Below are positions 45,367 through 54,202 of a DNA stretch of 64,000 nt, piece by piece. This stretch comes from Yoonia sp. R2331 (GTDB lineage Bacteria; Pseudomonadota; Alphaproteobacteria; Rhodobacterales; Rhodobacteraceae). Position numbers and translations under genes: made by a program. The DNA is taken from assembly GCF_041103235.1 (NCBI RefSeq), contig NZ_JBGCUN010000002.1, positions 62,001 through 126,000 on the forward strand. Direction: 5' to 3'. Each line of letters begins with the position of its first letter. The first letter of the stretch is position 1. The notes under the pieces were generated by a model that saw nothing but the letters and a program-made list of their open reading frames with translations, was not told where the DNA came from and ran no database searches.

Positions 45367-46860
45367 CTACTGCCGTAGGTGGAACGTATACGCACACGGC
45401 GGGAAGGTGTGATAGATGCCTGACGCAAGCATGATCTGGCCCAGCAGAACCGCTTCTTTCAGCAAGGTATTCACAAAGGGTTCTAGAATCGTGTTGTGGT
45501 AATCCTCGTCCCCCAAATCCAGATCCGGCGGGTCCGTGCCCTCCACAAAGGCCTTTCCGATTTGCCTGCCAAGGTCCGCGCTGACCCCATCGCCGCTGGC
45601 CCCCTGCACGATCCGGTAGACCTCTGTATAGGTGATCACATCCCCGGTCTTAAGCTTGTTGAAAATGTAGTCGACCAGTTTGCTGACGAAAACGTTGATA
45701 TCAGGCGAAGCATTGGCTAACGCCACGATTTCATTCATGATTTCGAACTTGTCGCCAAGCGTCTGGTTATCAATAGTGAACAAGATCGGCATCGCCTCAA
45801 AAGCGGCACCATAGTCCCTTGCGAGCCCTGAAAAGTCGATTGGCCCGGGGCTCTTGCCCGGTGACGCGGCAGGATTGGCGATGGCTGGCGGCATGGTCTT
45901 GTTGCCCCAAGCCAGAACGTCCGCAAGAAACGGCACCATCCGGGTCTTGGCCTGCATCGAGTTCAGGATTTCATCTTTTACATGACGCGCCCGGATCGGG
46001 ATATCGGACCCCATCGACAGATCGCCGCCCATCTCCTTGGCCGTATTTGCGTGCAAACCGGCTGCGTTGAACGTATCGCAACGAATATTCAAATCATCAT
46101 GCTCTGACAGGATGCGGATGCAGGCGGCCGAAGCCAAACCGCCACCCAAAGAGTGGCCCGTGACAATCAGCCGCTTGTTCCAATCCTTCTTGGCGTCGGC
46201 TGCGGCACGGGCACCGGCCTGACCGGCAGTCACATATTGCGGCGGCACCTGCCCCAGCCCTTGCGCAAAATTCACCGCCCAATCGCCGTTGGTACCATAA
46301 AACAGTGCTGCAGAGGCTGTCCATTTCACGGTCAAGGTTGATCGCGCCCACCGCCAACCCCCGACCCGCACTGTCTTTTCGCCCGCGAGATTGCTGAACA
46401 GGTTTTCGCGAAGAGGCAGTTGCTGCGACAGCTCTGCCATCGTCTTGCCCATCAGGTCCCCTGCGCCAGCGGATTTATCAAATACCTGATCTTCAACAAA
46501 GCGGGCAGAGGCCAAGGGCGTATCGAGATCAAAGTTGAATTTGAGCTGTAGCCCCATCGCAATTTCCGCGAAGTCCTCAGGCTCGCTGTCCGAACCGCGA
46601 AACACCAAGACGGGCGGACACACGGAATCCGGGTCGTTGTCGTTGCCCGCCTTGGGTTCGTAAAAGCGGCACAGAAACCCGTCAGAGTTCTTCATCTCCC
46701 ATTTCATGGTCCAGTATTGTTTGACCTCATCTAGCTTCGGGCGCAGCTCAGGCGGGAGGTCAGCCTTCTGGCTATCGTAAATATCAAGGTTTAGCAGGCC
46801 TGCGTATTGCACACACAGGTCGGAAATTGCGTCACCGGTGCTGGTCGAACTACCCGTCAT
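45367..46860 (-). CDS. class-3-lipase-like alpha/beta hydrolase, candidate T6SS lipase effector
   Basis: A 497-residue protein without signal peptide. The LIVTGHSLGGGLAS elbow puts the nucleophile at Ser237, as in class-3 lipases. An upstream VLVFRGSDS segment matches the family's oxyanion-hole strand. An Asp/His pair for the triad is not certain; DTFNAAGLH and NTILEP/YHT near the end are candidates. It is the last gene of the DUF2169-PAAR-VgrG island and overlaps the stop of the ankyrin-like gene by 11 bases. It is probably phospholipase cargo loaded on VgrG, and specificity is unknown. Confidence 0.75.
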   Translation of the reverse strand: MTGSSTSTGDAISDLCVQYAGLLNLDIYDSQKADLPPELRPKLDEVKQYWTMKWEMKNSDGFLCRFYEPKAGNDNDPDSVCPPVLVFRGSDSEPEDFAEIAMGLQLKFNFDLDTPLASARFVEDQVFDKSAGAGDLMGKTMAELSQQLPLRENLFSNLAGEKTVRVGGWRWARSTLTVKWTASAALFYGTNGDWAVNFAQGLGQVPPQYVTAGQAGARAAADAKKDWNKRLIVTGHSLGGGLASAACIRILSEHDDLNIRCDTFNAAGLHANTAKEMGGDLSMGSDIPIRARHVKDEILNSMQAKTRMVPFLADVLAWGNKTMPPAIANPAASPGKSPGPIDFSGLARDYGAAFEAMPILFTIDNQTLGDKFEIMNEIVALANASPDINVFVSKLVDYIFNKLKTGDVITYTEVYRIVQGASGDGVSADLGRQIGKAFVEGTDPPDLDLGDEDYHNTILEPFVNTLLKEAVLLGQIMLASGIYHTFPPCAYTFHLRQ

Positions 46861-47962
46861 GCCACTTCTCTTTGCCGACCTGATTGTCGTTGTTCACACG
46901 CTGATCCGGGTCATCGTCAGACCGGATTTCTGTGGGCGCCAGAAAGAAGCCGCCGATGTCGTCGGGGATAGTCAGGTCTATGACGGCCTGCGCCGCCTCA
47001 TTGGGTGTGCGGCCCAGGTTTGTATACGCCGCCTCCATCGCACGGCCCAAGCCCCAAGCCGTTGCCAGATCACTGGGACCAGACGCATCGCGATACTGAT
47101 CGGCAACACGCTCGTAACGTTCAAAGAAGGCGTCAACGACATCGGTTGGACCGGGCTTCAACAGTTCCGCTTGTGCCAGTCTGAAAATCAGCTCGCAACT
47201 CATCAGATTGGCGTTCGCCAAACCTTCAAAATAGCTGTCAAACACGAAGGTATCATCGGGATCGGCGTCCGCGGGTTTGTGTCGCAACCAACCGTCCGCG
47301 CCATTCTGCAATAAGACCATTGCGGCCTCCAGATTGTCGCGCGGCGTTGCGTGCAGCAAGTCTCCAATGCTGGAATAGTAGTTATTCACCGCAGCTGGCG
47401 AACCGCCTTGTTCCAGCCACAGGTTTAGAAACTTCATTCCAGGCCGGTAATCCGGGAACCAAACGCGCCAGCCTTCGGTGTGATAGGTCACCGCCAGAAA
47501 CGCCATTTCATCGGCGTTGAACCGGGCATTTGCCCCAGCCGCGACAAGCGCCTGCGTCGCTTCAAAGTTGCGTGCCAAGACAGCCTCACGCAGCAGGGTA
47601 TGCCCAAAAGTCGGCGCATCAGCTGAGAATGGCATCGACCAGCTGCGATCAAGGTCGTCTCCCAGCGCCGCGATCTGATCGGGCGTCGGCACAGCGCCGT
47701 CCAGGATGACCCCAGCGACCTCTGTCACCAGATCTGGCGCGTCTGGAAAATTGGTGCTCACGGTCATCTCCTTACTTTCCTTTGCCATCTGCGCAGCATC
47801 TTCTTCGGCCTGTGCTGTGCGGGTCGCCGACTGCGCGGCCAGATTGTTCAACCCATCTTCCAACCCGCTTGCGAAACGGTTCACCTGCCACATCTGAAAC
47901 GCCCAGAACGCGGCGGCGGCGACCAGCGCAAGAACAGCGCATATGATCAATACGCGGCGCAT
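46850..47962 (-). CDS. membrane-anchored ankyrin-like protein, candidate immunity protein
   Basis: A 370-residue protein with an N-terminal membrane helix (VLIICAVLALVAAAAFWAF) and a periplasmic body holding ankyrin-like helices (GHTLLREAVLARNFEATQAL, DNLEAAMVLLQNGAD). It lies between vgrG (gap of four bases) and the lipase gene (overlap of 11 bases). A periplasmic ankyrin protein paired with a lipase is the pattern expected for an effector/immunity pair. Direct evidence for immunity is lacking. Confidence 0.7.
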   Translation of the reverse strand: MRRVLIICAVLALVAAAAFWAFQMWQVNRFASGLEDGLNNLAAQSATRTAQAEEDAAQMAKESKEMTVSTNFPDAPDLVTEVAGVILDGAVPTPDQIAALGDDLDRSWSMPFSADAPTFGHTLLREAVLARNFEATQALVAAGANARFNADEMAFLAVTYHTEGWRVWFPDYRPGMKFLNLWLEQGGSPAAVNNYYSSIGDLLHATPRDNLEAAMVLLQNGADGWLRHKPADADPDDTFVFDSYFEGLANANLMSCELIFRLAQAELLKPGPTDVVDAFFERYERVADQYRDASGPSDLATAWGLGRAMEAAYTNLGRTPNEAAQAVIDLTIPDDIGGFFLAPTEIRSDDDPDQRVNNDNQVGKEKWHDG

Positions 47963-47966
47963 GGCG

Positions 47967-50000
47967 TCAGTTGATCTTGACCATCTTGCCCAGAATTTTC
48001 ACCAGACTGCTTGCCGTCAGGGAAATCTTTTTGCCGTTGACGTTGATGTCGCCCTTCGCCGTCATCTCGATCCGGCTTTGCCCCACTGTAATTGTGATCT
48101 TGTCGCCTGCAGTGATTTCGATGTTCTTGCCTGCATCCAGCGTGTAGTTGTTGCCGATTTTGCTGTCCTTGTCCTTACCCACCTCTTCAGAGTGGTTTTC
48201 GCCGATAGTCTGTACCTTGTTGACCTCGACGGCCATATTCAGCGACCCCTCGCCGGGACTGGACCCTGCCTTGCCATATGCACTTGGAACAGTCGGCAGA
48301 CCTTCAGGGCTATCAGACGAACCCGCGGGAGTGACCGAGTTCTTGTTGCCCGGCCCTACGCGGATATCCATGTTACCATCGACAACCTGCAGTAGATTGT
48401 TGCCAATCTCGCTGGCCTTGTCGTGGCCAACGCTTTCGACCTTGTTGACGTTCACCCGTTCGGACTGGTTGTTCTCAATCTTGGCATTGCGGTCCTTTTG
48501 GGCGTGGATAAAGATTTCTTCCTCGCCGTTCTTGTCCTCGAACCGCAGTTCATTGAATCCCTTGCCCTGATGGGTGTCCGTCTTGAACGTGCTACGCGTC
48601 TTATGCTCTGGCAGGTTGTAGGGAACCGCGTTCTTGCCGTTGTAAACGCAGCCCGTTACTAGCGGTTTATCAGGATCGCCTTCAAGGAATTCAACCAGCA
48701 CCTCCATCCCGATGCGCGGGATGACCATGCCACCCCAGCCGTTCCCAGCCCAGTTCTGGCTGACGCGGCAGCGCATGGAATAGGCGCCCTCAAGGTCCCA
48801 GTGGAACTGCACGATGATCCGGCCGTAGTCATCGCAATCAATCTCGCCCTCACCCACGACAATCGCGGTCTGTGGGCCGTGCACCAGCGCGCGCGGGGTC
48901 TTGCGCACAGGCGCATAGGGTTCATCAACCGGGACAAAGCTATAGGTCGCTTTAAACACATAGCCGGGGTCGTTGTTGCCCGAAATATAGGCCTGATCGG
49001 CAAAGGAATGCGTCGCAGACAGGCACAAATAAGATTGCCCCACCACCTGATCTGCTGCTTGCCCCACAAGCTTGACCTTCATCCCTGCGCCAAGGCTGAT
49101 GCAATCGCCCTCGGCCGTGTGCCGGTGATCCTTGCCGCGTTCCTGGGTGATCCGGGTGGCGATCAACGCCTTGCCGTCATCCTCGGTCAGATAGAGACCC
49201 GGATAGTCATAAGCCTCAATCTCACCCTCGGCATAGGTGGCGTCGCCTTTGCGGTCCACATCCATCTTGGCCGTCGGCACCCTGAAGTTGAAATCCTTCA
49301 GCAGTACCGCACCCGTGGTCATGTTGCGGGCCTTTTGCCATAGCCAAAAGTGCTCTTCATCGGCGTCATGATGGCCCGCGACATCCATGTAGGGTCGGCT
49401 GTCTGCGATGACGTCATCAAAGCTGTCAACAGCGTCGGTGATCACCATGGTATGCGACCCTGCCGCATGCTTGAAATGGAACGATAGGCCAAACCGCTCC
49501 ATCATCCGGCGCGCAAAAGCCAGATCGCTTTCGCGGTATTGGACGGTGTATTCCAGCTCTGGGTAGGACTTCGTTAGCGAAATCTCATAGGCCGGATCAC
49601 CCAGGCCTGAATAGGTGTTCAACAGCTCTTCGAGGATTTGTACCACCGTCATGTTGTGGAAAATCCGCTGATTGCGCCGCTTGTCCAGCAGCGCAAACCA
49701 CGGCTCCAGCGTCAGCCGGAACACCGCGCGGTCATCCGTCTCACCAATCCAGCGGCCAGAGGTGACGATCCCGTCAAAATACCGCGGCCCATGATCGCGC
49801 GACATGACCACAACGGTCGCGTGGGTCCCCAACAAACTGTCAAGTTTTACGGAGGTATCCGCACACTGCGCCTCGACCTCGTAGGAAAACAGATCATCGA
49901 CGTAGTCCGTGCCGTCAAACTGCCGAAGGTGCAGAATGTCCTTGCCCAGATCAGTATGCAGTTGCGCGGTACGCATCAGTTGTGACGTCTTAGCAGCCAT
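47967..50000 (-). CDS. vgrG: T6SS spike protein VgrG (TssI)
   Basis: A 677-residue spike trimer subunit combining gp27-like and gp5-like parts. The N-terminal DxLFSYEVEA and the RESDLAFARRMMERFGLSF segment are typical. An OB-fold region with RVSQNWAGNGWGGM-type residues lies mid-protein, and the C-terminus is a beta-helix (SRIEMTAKGDINV). No extra effector domain follows. Its PAAR-like tip, adaptor and cargo genes flank it. Confidence 0.97.
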   Translation of the reverse strand: MAAKTSQLMRTAQLHTDLGKDILHLRQFDGTDYVDDLFSYEVEAQCADTSVKLDSLLGTHATVVVMSRDHGPRYFDGIVTSGRWIGETDDRAVFRLTLEPWFALLDKRRNQRIFHNMTVVQILEELLNTYSGLGDPAYEISLTKSYPELEYTVQYRESDLAFARRMMERFGLSFHFKHAAGSHTMVITDAVDSFDDVIADSRPYMDVAGHHDADEEHFWLWQKARNMTTGAVLLKDFNFRVPTAKMDVDRKGDATYAEGEIEAYDYPGLYLTEDDGKALIATRITQERGKDHRHTAEGDCISLGAGMKVKLVGQAADQVVGQSYLCLSATHSFADQAYISGNNDPGYVFKATYSFVPVDEPYAPVRKTPRALVHGPQTAIVVGEGEIDCDDYGRIIVQFHWDLEGAYSMRCRVSQNWAGNGWGGMVIPRIGMEVLVEFLEGDPDKPLVTGCVYNGKNAVPYNLPEHKTRSTFKTDTHQGKGFNELRFEDKNGEEEIFIHAQKDRNAKIENNQSERVNVNKVESVGHDKASEIGNNLLQVVDGNMDIRVGPGNKNSVTPAGSSDSPEGLPTVPSAYGKAGSSPGEGSLNMAVEVNKVQTIGENHSEEVGKDKDSKIGNNYTLDAGKNIEITAGDKITITVGQSRIEMTAKGDINVNGKKISLTASSLVKILGKMVKIN

Positions 50001-50029
50001 TATTCTGGTCCCGTCATCATTTCATCATT

Positions 50030-50443
50030 TCACAGCTTCGGCGGCTCGAAATACAAAAGCCGACCAATCGTATTGCCAGGTCCATCTGGGCCAGAGCAGT
50101 TCATTTCATACAGGTTGTTGTTCTGGATCAGCTCTCTGCCATCCACCAACACCGTGCCGTGGTTCGCGATCGGGCGGCACCAGCCACGGTTCACGTTGGA
50201 CTTGATCCCGCCAACGGTGCCCGGCTCATCGCCCACAACCTTGTCGGTGCGCGACGCCATCGTAAACGCTTCTTTGTCCGTGATCTTGACGCTTGGCACC
50301 GTCTTGGTGGCCCAATCAAGACGCGAGATGATCATATAGGGGATCGGCACCACCGCATTGCCGACCGGTGTTTTGCAGACATCCGGGGCCATACAGATGA
50401 TTGTCGCGTTCGGGCCCTGCTTGCGGGCAATTGTCATATCCAT
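50030..50443 (-). CDS. DUF4150 PAAR-like spike tip protein
   Basis: A 137-residue PAAR-like domain protein (DUF4150 family) that should sharpen the VgrG spike. Visible features are CMAPDVCKTPVGNAVVPIPY at the start, a beta-rich middle with Gly/Asn turns, and VDGRELIQNNNLYEMN near the end. It is encoded between the DUF2169 adaptor and VgrG, a common order for this family. Confidence 0.9.
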   Translation of the reverse strand: MDMTIARKQGPNATIICMAPDVCKTPVGNAVVPIPYMIISRLDWATKTVPSVKITDKEAFTMASRTDKVVGDEPGTVGGIKSNVNRGWCRPIANHGTVLVDGRELIQNNNLYEMNCSGPDGPGNTIGRLLYFEPPKL

Positions 50444-50447
50444 GGCA

Positions 50448-51482
50448 TTATCCGATCTTCACACTTTGCAGCTGGCCGCTTGTGAACCGCTCAGGCCCCG
50501 TCACAAGCGTGCGCCAGACAAGCGTCACCCGATGCTGCGCTGGATCAGGATCCGCCACATCAATATGGAGCGTGTCGAGCTTCATGGTATGGTTCTTGCT
50601 CACGTTCTCGCCTTCTGCTGCCAGCATCAATTTCACACCTGGAAGTGTCAGACTGCGCCGACCGCCGCCTTCGGTCATACCGTCCAGATGAATCGTTTCA
50701 GTTCCCTCCAGCATAGGCTCAATTTGCAGCGCGTGGGGCGCTGCGTTCCAAAAACGAAGATCATAATCCTCTGGCATGCGGGGGTGTCGGGTTGATTCCC
50801 AATCTTCGTCAAACGTGCCTGCATGTACCCGACGAGGCAGCCACGCTTTGGCCACTGGCCCAAAGCCATGGACTGTCAACAGTGCCAGCGGATCCTTGAT
50901 CATGAATTCGGCGATGTTGCCGATCTGTGCGGCAGCAAAGCTTTGTTTTCCTTCGAGGCTTTCTTTGGTGGCATAGCCCTGACCAGCCGGATTGAGGTCG
51001 TAAATATCGGGCGTCTTGGCATCGGGGTCACCCTGTGCCGGTCCGCCGTAAGCCAGATCATAAGTCAACGGCACCTGCGACACCGGTTCGGGGTCTGACA
51101 AAGACCATCCCATCACGCCCCTGCTCCACAATGTGGGCCCACGCACGCGGCAGGCATAGTGCAACCGGTCCGGAATATTGACCGACACCTCCCAATCCTG
51201 CGCGGGCTTGCCACCCGGCGCATGTGCCACTGCGTTCATGGTCAGGTCGGTAGCCACCTTGGCGGGGGCGATTTCCTGTTCCATGAGCAACCGGGACGTA
51301 GCAACCTCGGCGGCGAATACGTCCGACATCTCAAGTTCGGGGCCCGGTTTAACGGATTTCAGCGTGCCATCTTCACGGATTTCGAACTGTGCCTTGGCAA
51401 CCGCGACCCCCACTTCGGAATCGTCCGTATGCCAGTGTTTGAAAAAGATCGTGCCAAGTGGCAGCAGTGTTGAAAGATGCAT
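50448..51482 (-). CDS. DUF2169 T6SS adaptor protein
   Basis: A 344-residue protein of the DUF2169 family, found in T6SS islands with DUF4150 tips and thought to load cargo on the spike. The conserved DLAYGGPAQGDP and NPAGQGYA segments are present. The ATG at 51482 is used; an in-frame TTG at 51500 is less likely. First gene of the VgrG island, five bases ahead of the PAAR-like gene. Confidence 0.88.
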   Translation of the reverse strand: MHLSTLLPLGTIFFKHWHTDDSEVGVAVAKAQFEIREDGTLKSVKPGPELEMSDVFAAEVATSRLLMEQEIAPAKVATDLTMNAVAHAPGGKPAQDWEVSVNIPDRLHYACRVRGPTLWSRGVMGWSLSDPEPVSQVPLTYDLAYGGPAQGDPDAKTPDIYDLNPAGQGYATKESLEGKQSFAAAQIGNIAEFMIKDPLALLTVHGFGPVAKAWLPRRVHAGTFDEDWESTRHPRMPEDYDLRFWNAAPHALQIEPMLEGTETIHLDGMTEGGGRRSLTLPGVKLMLAAEGENVSKNHTMKLDTLHIDVADPDPAQHRVTLVWRTLVTGPERFTSGQLQSVKIG

Positions 51483-51597
51483 GTGGGATTCAGAATCCAA
51501 AACCAGAACAATGACACCAGACTGACAAGCCAGGGCCTGCCTGTCCAGAATATTGCGGGATTCCGGTTGTTTACCCTATCCCGGTCGCGCCAATCCC

Positions 51598-51628
51598 TTG
51601 ACCAGCAGGCAATTGATCTCCTTATAGA
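51598..51628 (+). promoter_or_regulatory. putative MerR-type promoter of the copper ATPase gene
   Basis: TTGACC and TATAGA are separated by 19 bases, the long spacer seen in promoters controlled by MerR-family regulators such as CueR. I do not see a clear dyad in the spacer, and no cueR-like gene lies nearby in the window. Confidence 0.3.
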
Positions 51629-51660
51629 GAATATTCGCACCTATTGGAGCGTGGAAAGAC

Positions 51661-54087
51661 ATGTCTCAGCCCCTTCAACTGCATCTGTCTGGCCTGTCCT
51701 GCGCTTCTTGTGTGGCGCGGGCGCAGACAGCATTGCGCGCGGTGGCAGGGGTTAAAACGGCGGATGTAAACCTTGCCAACCACACCGCATCAATCACACA
51801 CGATGGCGCAACGCTGCACGATCTGACCACAGCATTAGAAGGTGCGGGATACCCGGCGCAAACTGAAACGGTCACGCTGACGCTGTCCGATCTAACCTGT
51901 GCGTCTTGTGTCCGCCGCGTCGAAACCACTTTGCTGGCTTCTCCGGCGGTGCAAGACGCACAGGTCAATCTTGCCACACAATCCGCTCGCGCGACCTATG
52001 TCGCCGGTGCAGTTACCCCGGCTGCACTGGCGCAAATCGTCACACAATCGGGTTATCCTGCAAACGTTGCCACCCAGACCGCGCCCGAGACGCAGATTGA
52101 TAAAGAGGCCGCGAACCTTCGCGCAGCGGCACTAATCGCCGCCGCCATGAGCCTACCTGTCGTGATCCTTGAAATGGGCGGGCATTTGTTTCCTCCGTTC
52201 CACCACTGGATCGGGCGGACAATCGGCCACCAAACCAGTTGGATCATCCAGTTTGTCCTGACCTCTTTGGTACTGTTTGGTCCAGGGCGGGTATTCTTTG
52301 CCAAAGGCATCCCTGCCCTTCTGCGCCGCGCGCCAGAGATGAATGCGCTTGTAGTGCTGGGCACCTCTGCCGCCTGGGGCTATTCCACGCTTGTGCTGAT
52401 CGCGCCCGCGCTGTTTCCACCCGGCGCTCGAGCCGTCTTTTTTGAGGCCGCGGCCGTGATCACAACACTGATCTTGATGGGCCGCTGGCTTGAGGCGCGC
52501 GCGAAAGGCCGCACCGGGGCGGCCATACGCAAACTTGCCGGGCTAAGGCCCACGTCAGCGCAGGTTCTGCGCGCGGGCAAGATCGTTTCATTGCCACTCG
52601 ATCAACTACGCATCGGAGACACTGTCATGGTCCAGCCAGGCGCACGCATTCCAGTTGATGGAATCGTCACAGCAGGCGGATCATGGGTCGACGAAAGCAT
52701 GCTGAGCGGTGAACCCACTCCAGTCAAAAAGGCGCCAAGCGATCCTGTGACCGGCGGCACCGTCAACGGCACCGGCGCATTGGAAGTGCAAACCACCGCG
52801 GTTGGAGACGACACAGTTTTGTCGCAGATCATCGCGATGGTTGCGCAGGCGCAAGGCGCAAAGCTGCCGGTTCAATCCCTTGTGGACCGCGTGACCGGCA
52901 TCTTTGTGCCCATCGTGATGCTTATCGCGTTGCTTTCGGTTCTGGCGTGGCTGGTATTTGGCCCTGACCCCGCCTTGTCCTATGCACTTGTTGCAGGTGT
53001 TTCGGTGCTGATCATCGCCTGCCCTTGCGCCATGGGTCTGGCAACCCCCACCTCGATCATCGTGGGCATCGGGCGCGCGGCAGGCGAAGGTGTGCTGTTC
53101 CGCAAAGGCACCGCCCTGCAAAGCCTCGAAACCATCCGCGTGATCGCCTTTGACAAGACCGGAACCCTGACTGCGGGCCAGCCGGAATTGACCACACTGC
53201 GACTAGCGGAAGACACGGACAAAGACATGCTCTTGCCACGTCTTGCCGCGGTCGAGCGTCAGTCAGAGCACCCAATCGCCAAGGCAATCTTGCGCGCGGC
53301 AGGCGATGCGCCCCTGCCCAAAGTGACCGATTTCGCCGCCATGCCCGGCCAAGGCGTTATCGGTCAAGTCGAAGGGGCAACTGTGACGATCGGCGCGCGC
53401 AGATTGTTTGAAGCACACAAGATTCCGCTGGGCGAATGGCACCAAACTGGACAGGACATTGCGAAATCCGGGGCAACGCCGCTGTTTGCCGCCATAGATG
53501 GTCGCATTGTCGCGGCACTTGGAGTCTCCGACCCAATCCGGCCAGACGCCGCAAACACCCTCGCCATCTTGCGGGCAAAAGGCATCAAGATCGCCATGAT
53601 AACTGGGGATGCACAGCCGGTTGCCGATGTAATCGCGCAGCAGCTCGGGATTGATGAAGTCGTGGCAGAGGTCATGCCCGATGGCAAAGTCGATGCAATC
53701 ACCCGGCTGCGCACCGATTTCGGGCCCATCGCCTTTGTCGGCGACGGGATCAACGACGCACCAGCGCTCGCCGCCGCTGATGTCGGTGTCGCTGTTGGCA
53801 ACGGCACGGACGTCGCCATCGAGGCCGCCGATGTGGTGTTGATGTCGGGCGCTTTGCCCGGTGCGGTGACAGCGCTGACGCTTAGCCGCGCAACAATGCG
53901 CAATATCCGCCAAAACCTCTTTTGGGCATTTGCTTACAACATCGCGTTGATCCCCGTCGCCGCCGGGCTTCTTTATCCCTCATTTGGTTGGACGCTTTCA
54001 CCTATGCTAGCGGGCGCTGCGATGGCGCTCTCTTCTGTTTTTGTTGTGACAAATGCCTTGCGCCTTCGGACCGCGCCTTTGACCTGA
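51661..54087 (+). CDS. copA: copper-exporting P1B-type ATPase
   Basis: An 808-residue Cu(I) export pump. Two N-terminal metal-binding domains each carry a CASC motif (Cys14/Cys17 and about residues 80-83). Eight membrane helices, the CPC metal site ([12 protein letters not shown]), the phosphorylation motif DKTGTLT, the HP motif (SEHPIAKAI) and [10 protein letters not shown] are all intact. The two-domain N-terminus and CPC indicate Cu(I) over zinc. It is divergent from the DUF2169 operon. Confidence 0.96.
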   Translation: MSQPLQLHLSGLSCASCVARAQTALRAVAGVKTADVNLANHTASITHDGATLHDLTTALEGAGYPAQTETVTLTLSDLTCASCVRRVETTLLASPAVQDAQVNLATQSARATYVAGAVTPAALAQIVTQSGYPANVATQTAPETQIDKEAANLRAAALIAAAMSLPVVILEMGGHLFPPFHHWIGRTIGHQTSWIIQFVLTSLVLFGPGRVFFAKGIPALLRRAPEMNALVVLGTSAAWGYSTLVLIAPALFPPGARAVFFEAAAVITTLILMGRWLEARAKGRTGAAIRKLAGLRPTSAQVLRAGKIVSLPLDQLRIGDTVMVQPGARIPVDGIVTAGGSWVDESMLSGEPTPVKKAPSDPVTGGTVNGTGALEVQTTAVGDDTVLSQIIAMVAQAQGAKLPVQSLVDRVTGIFVPIVMLIALLSVLAWLVFGPDPALSYALVAGVSVLIIACPCAMGLATPTSIIVGIGRAAGEGVLFRKGTALQSLETIRVIAFDKTGTLTAGQPELTTLRLAEDTDKDMLLPRLAAVERQSEHPIAKAILRAAGDAPLPKVTDFAAMPGQGVIGQVEGATVTIGARRLFEAHKIPLGEWHQTGQDIAKSGATPLFAAIDGRIVAALGVSDPIRPDAANTLAILRAKGIKIAMITGDAQPVADVIAQQLGIDEVVAEVMPDGKVDAITRLRTDFGPIAFVGDGINDAPALAAADVGVAVGNGTDVAIEAADVVLMSGALPGAVTALTLSRATMRNIRQNLFWAFAYNIALIPVAAGLLYPSFGWTLSPMLAGAAMALSSVFVVTNALRLRTAPLT

Positions 54088-54202
54088 TGCGACCCTGAAA
54101 TCGCGAACGAACTCAAAACACTAAAATTTAAATCTTTTCGATCAGGGTTCCGAGGATCACCTTGGGATTCGGGCCTTGAAAGTCATTCGCAGATTCAGAC
54201 AC

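Noticed and set aside
54092-54150. ACCCTGA ... TCAGGGT inverted repeat after the copper ATPase gene
   Set aside because: Arms of 7 bases are separated by about 45 AT-rich bases, so it is a poor terminator and not a clear operator.
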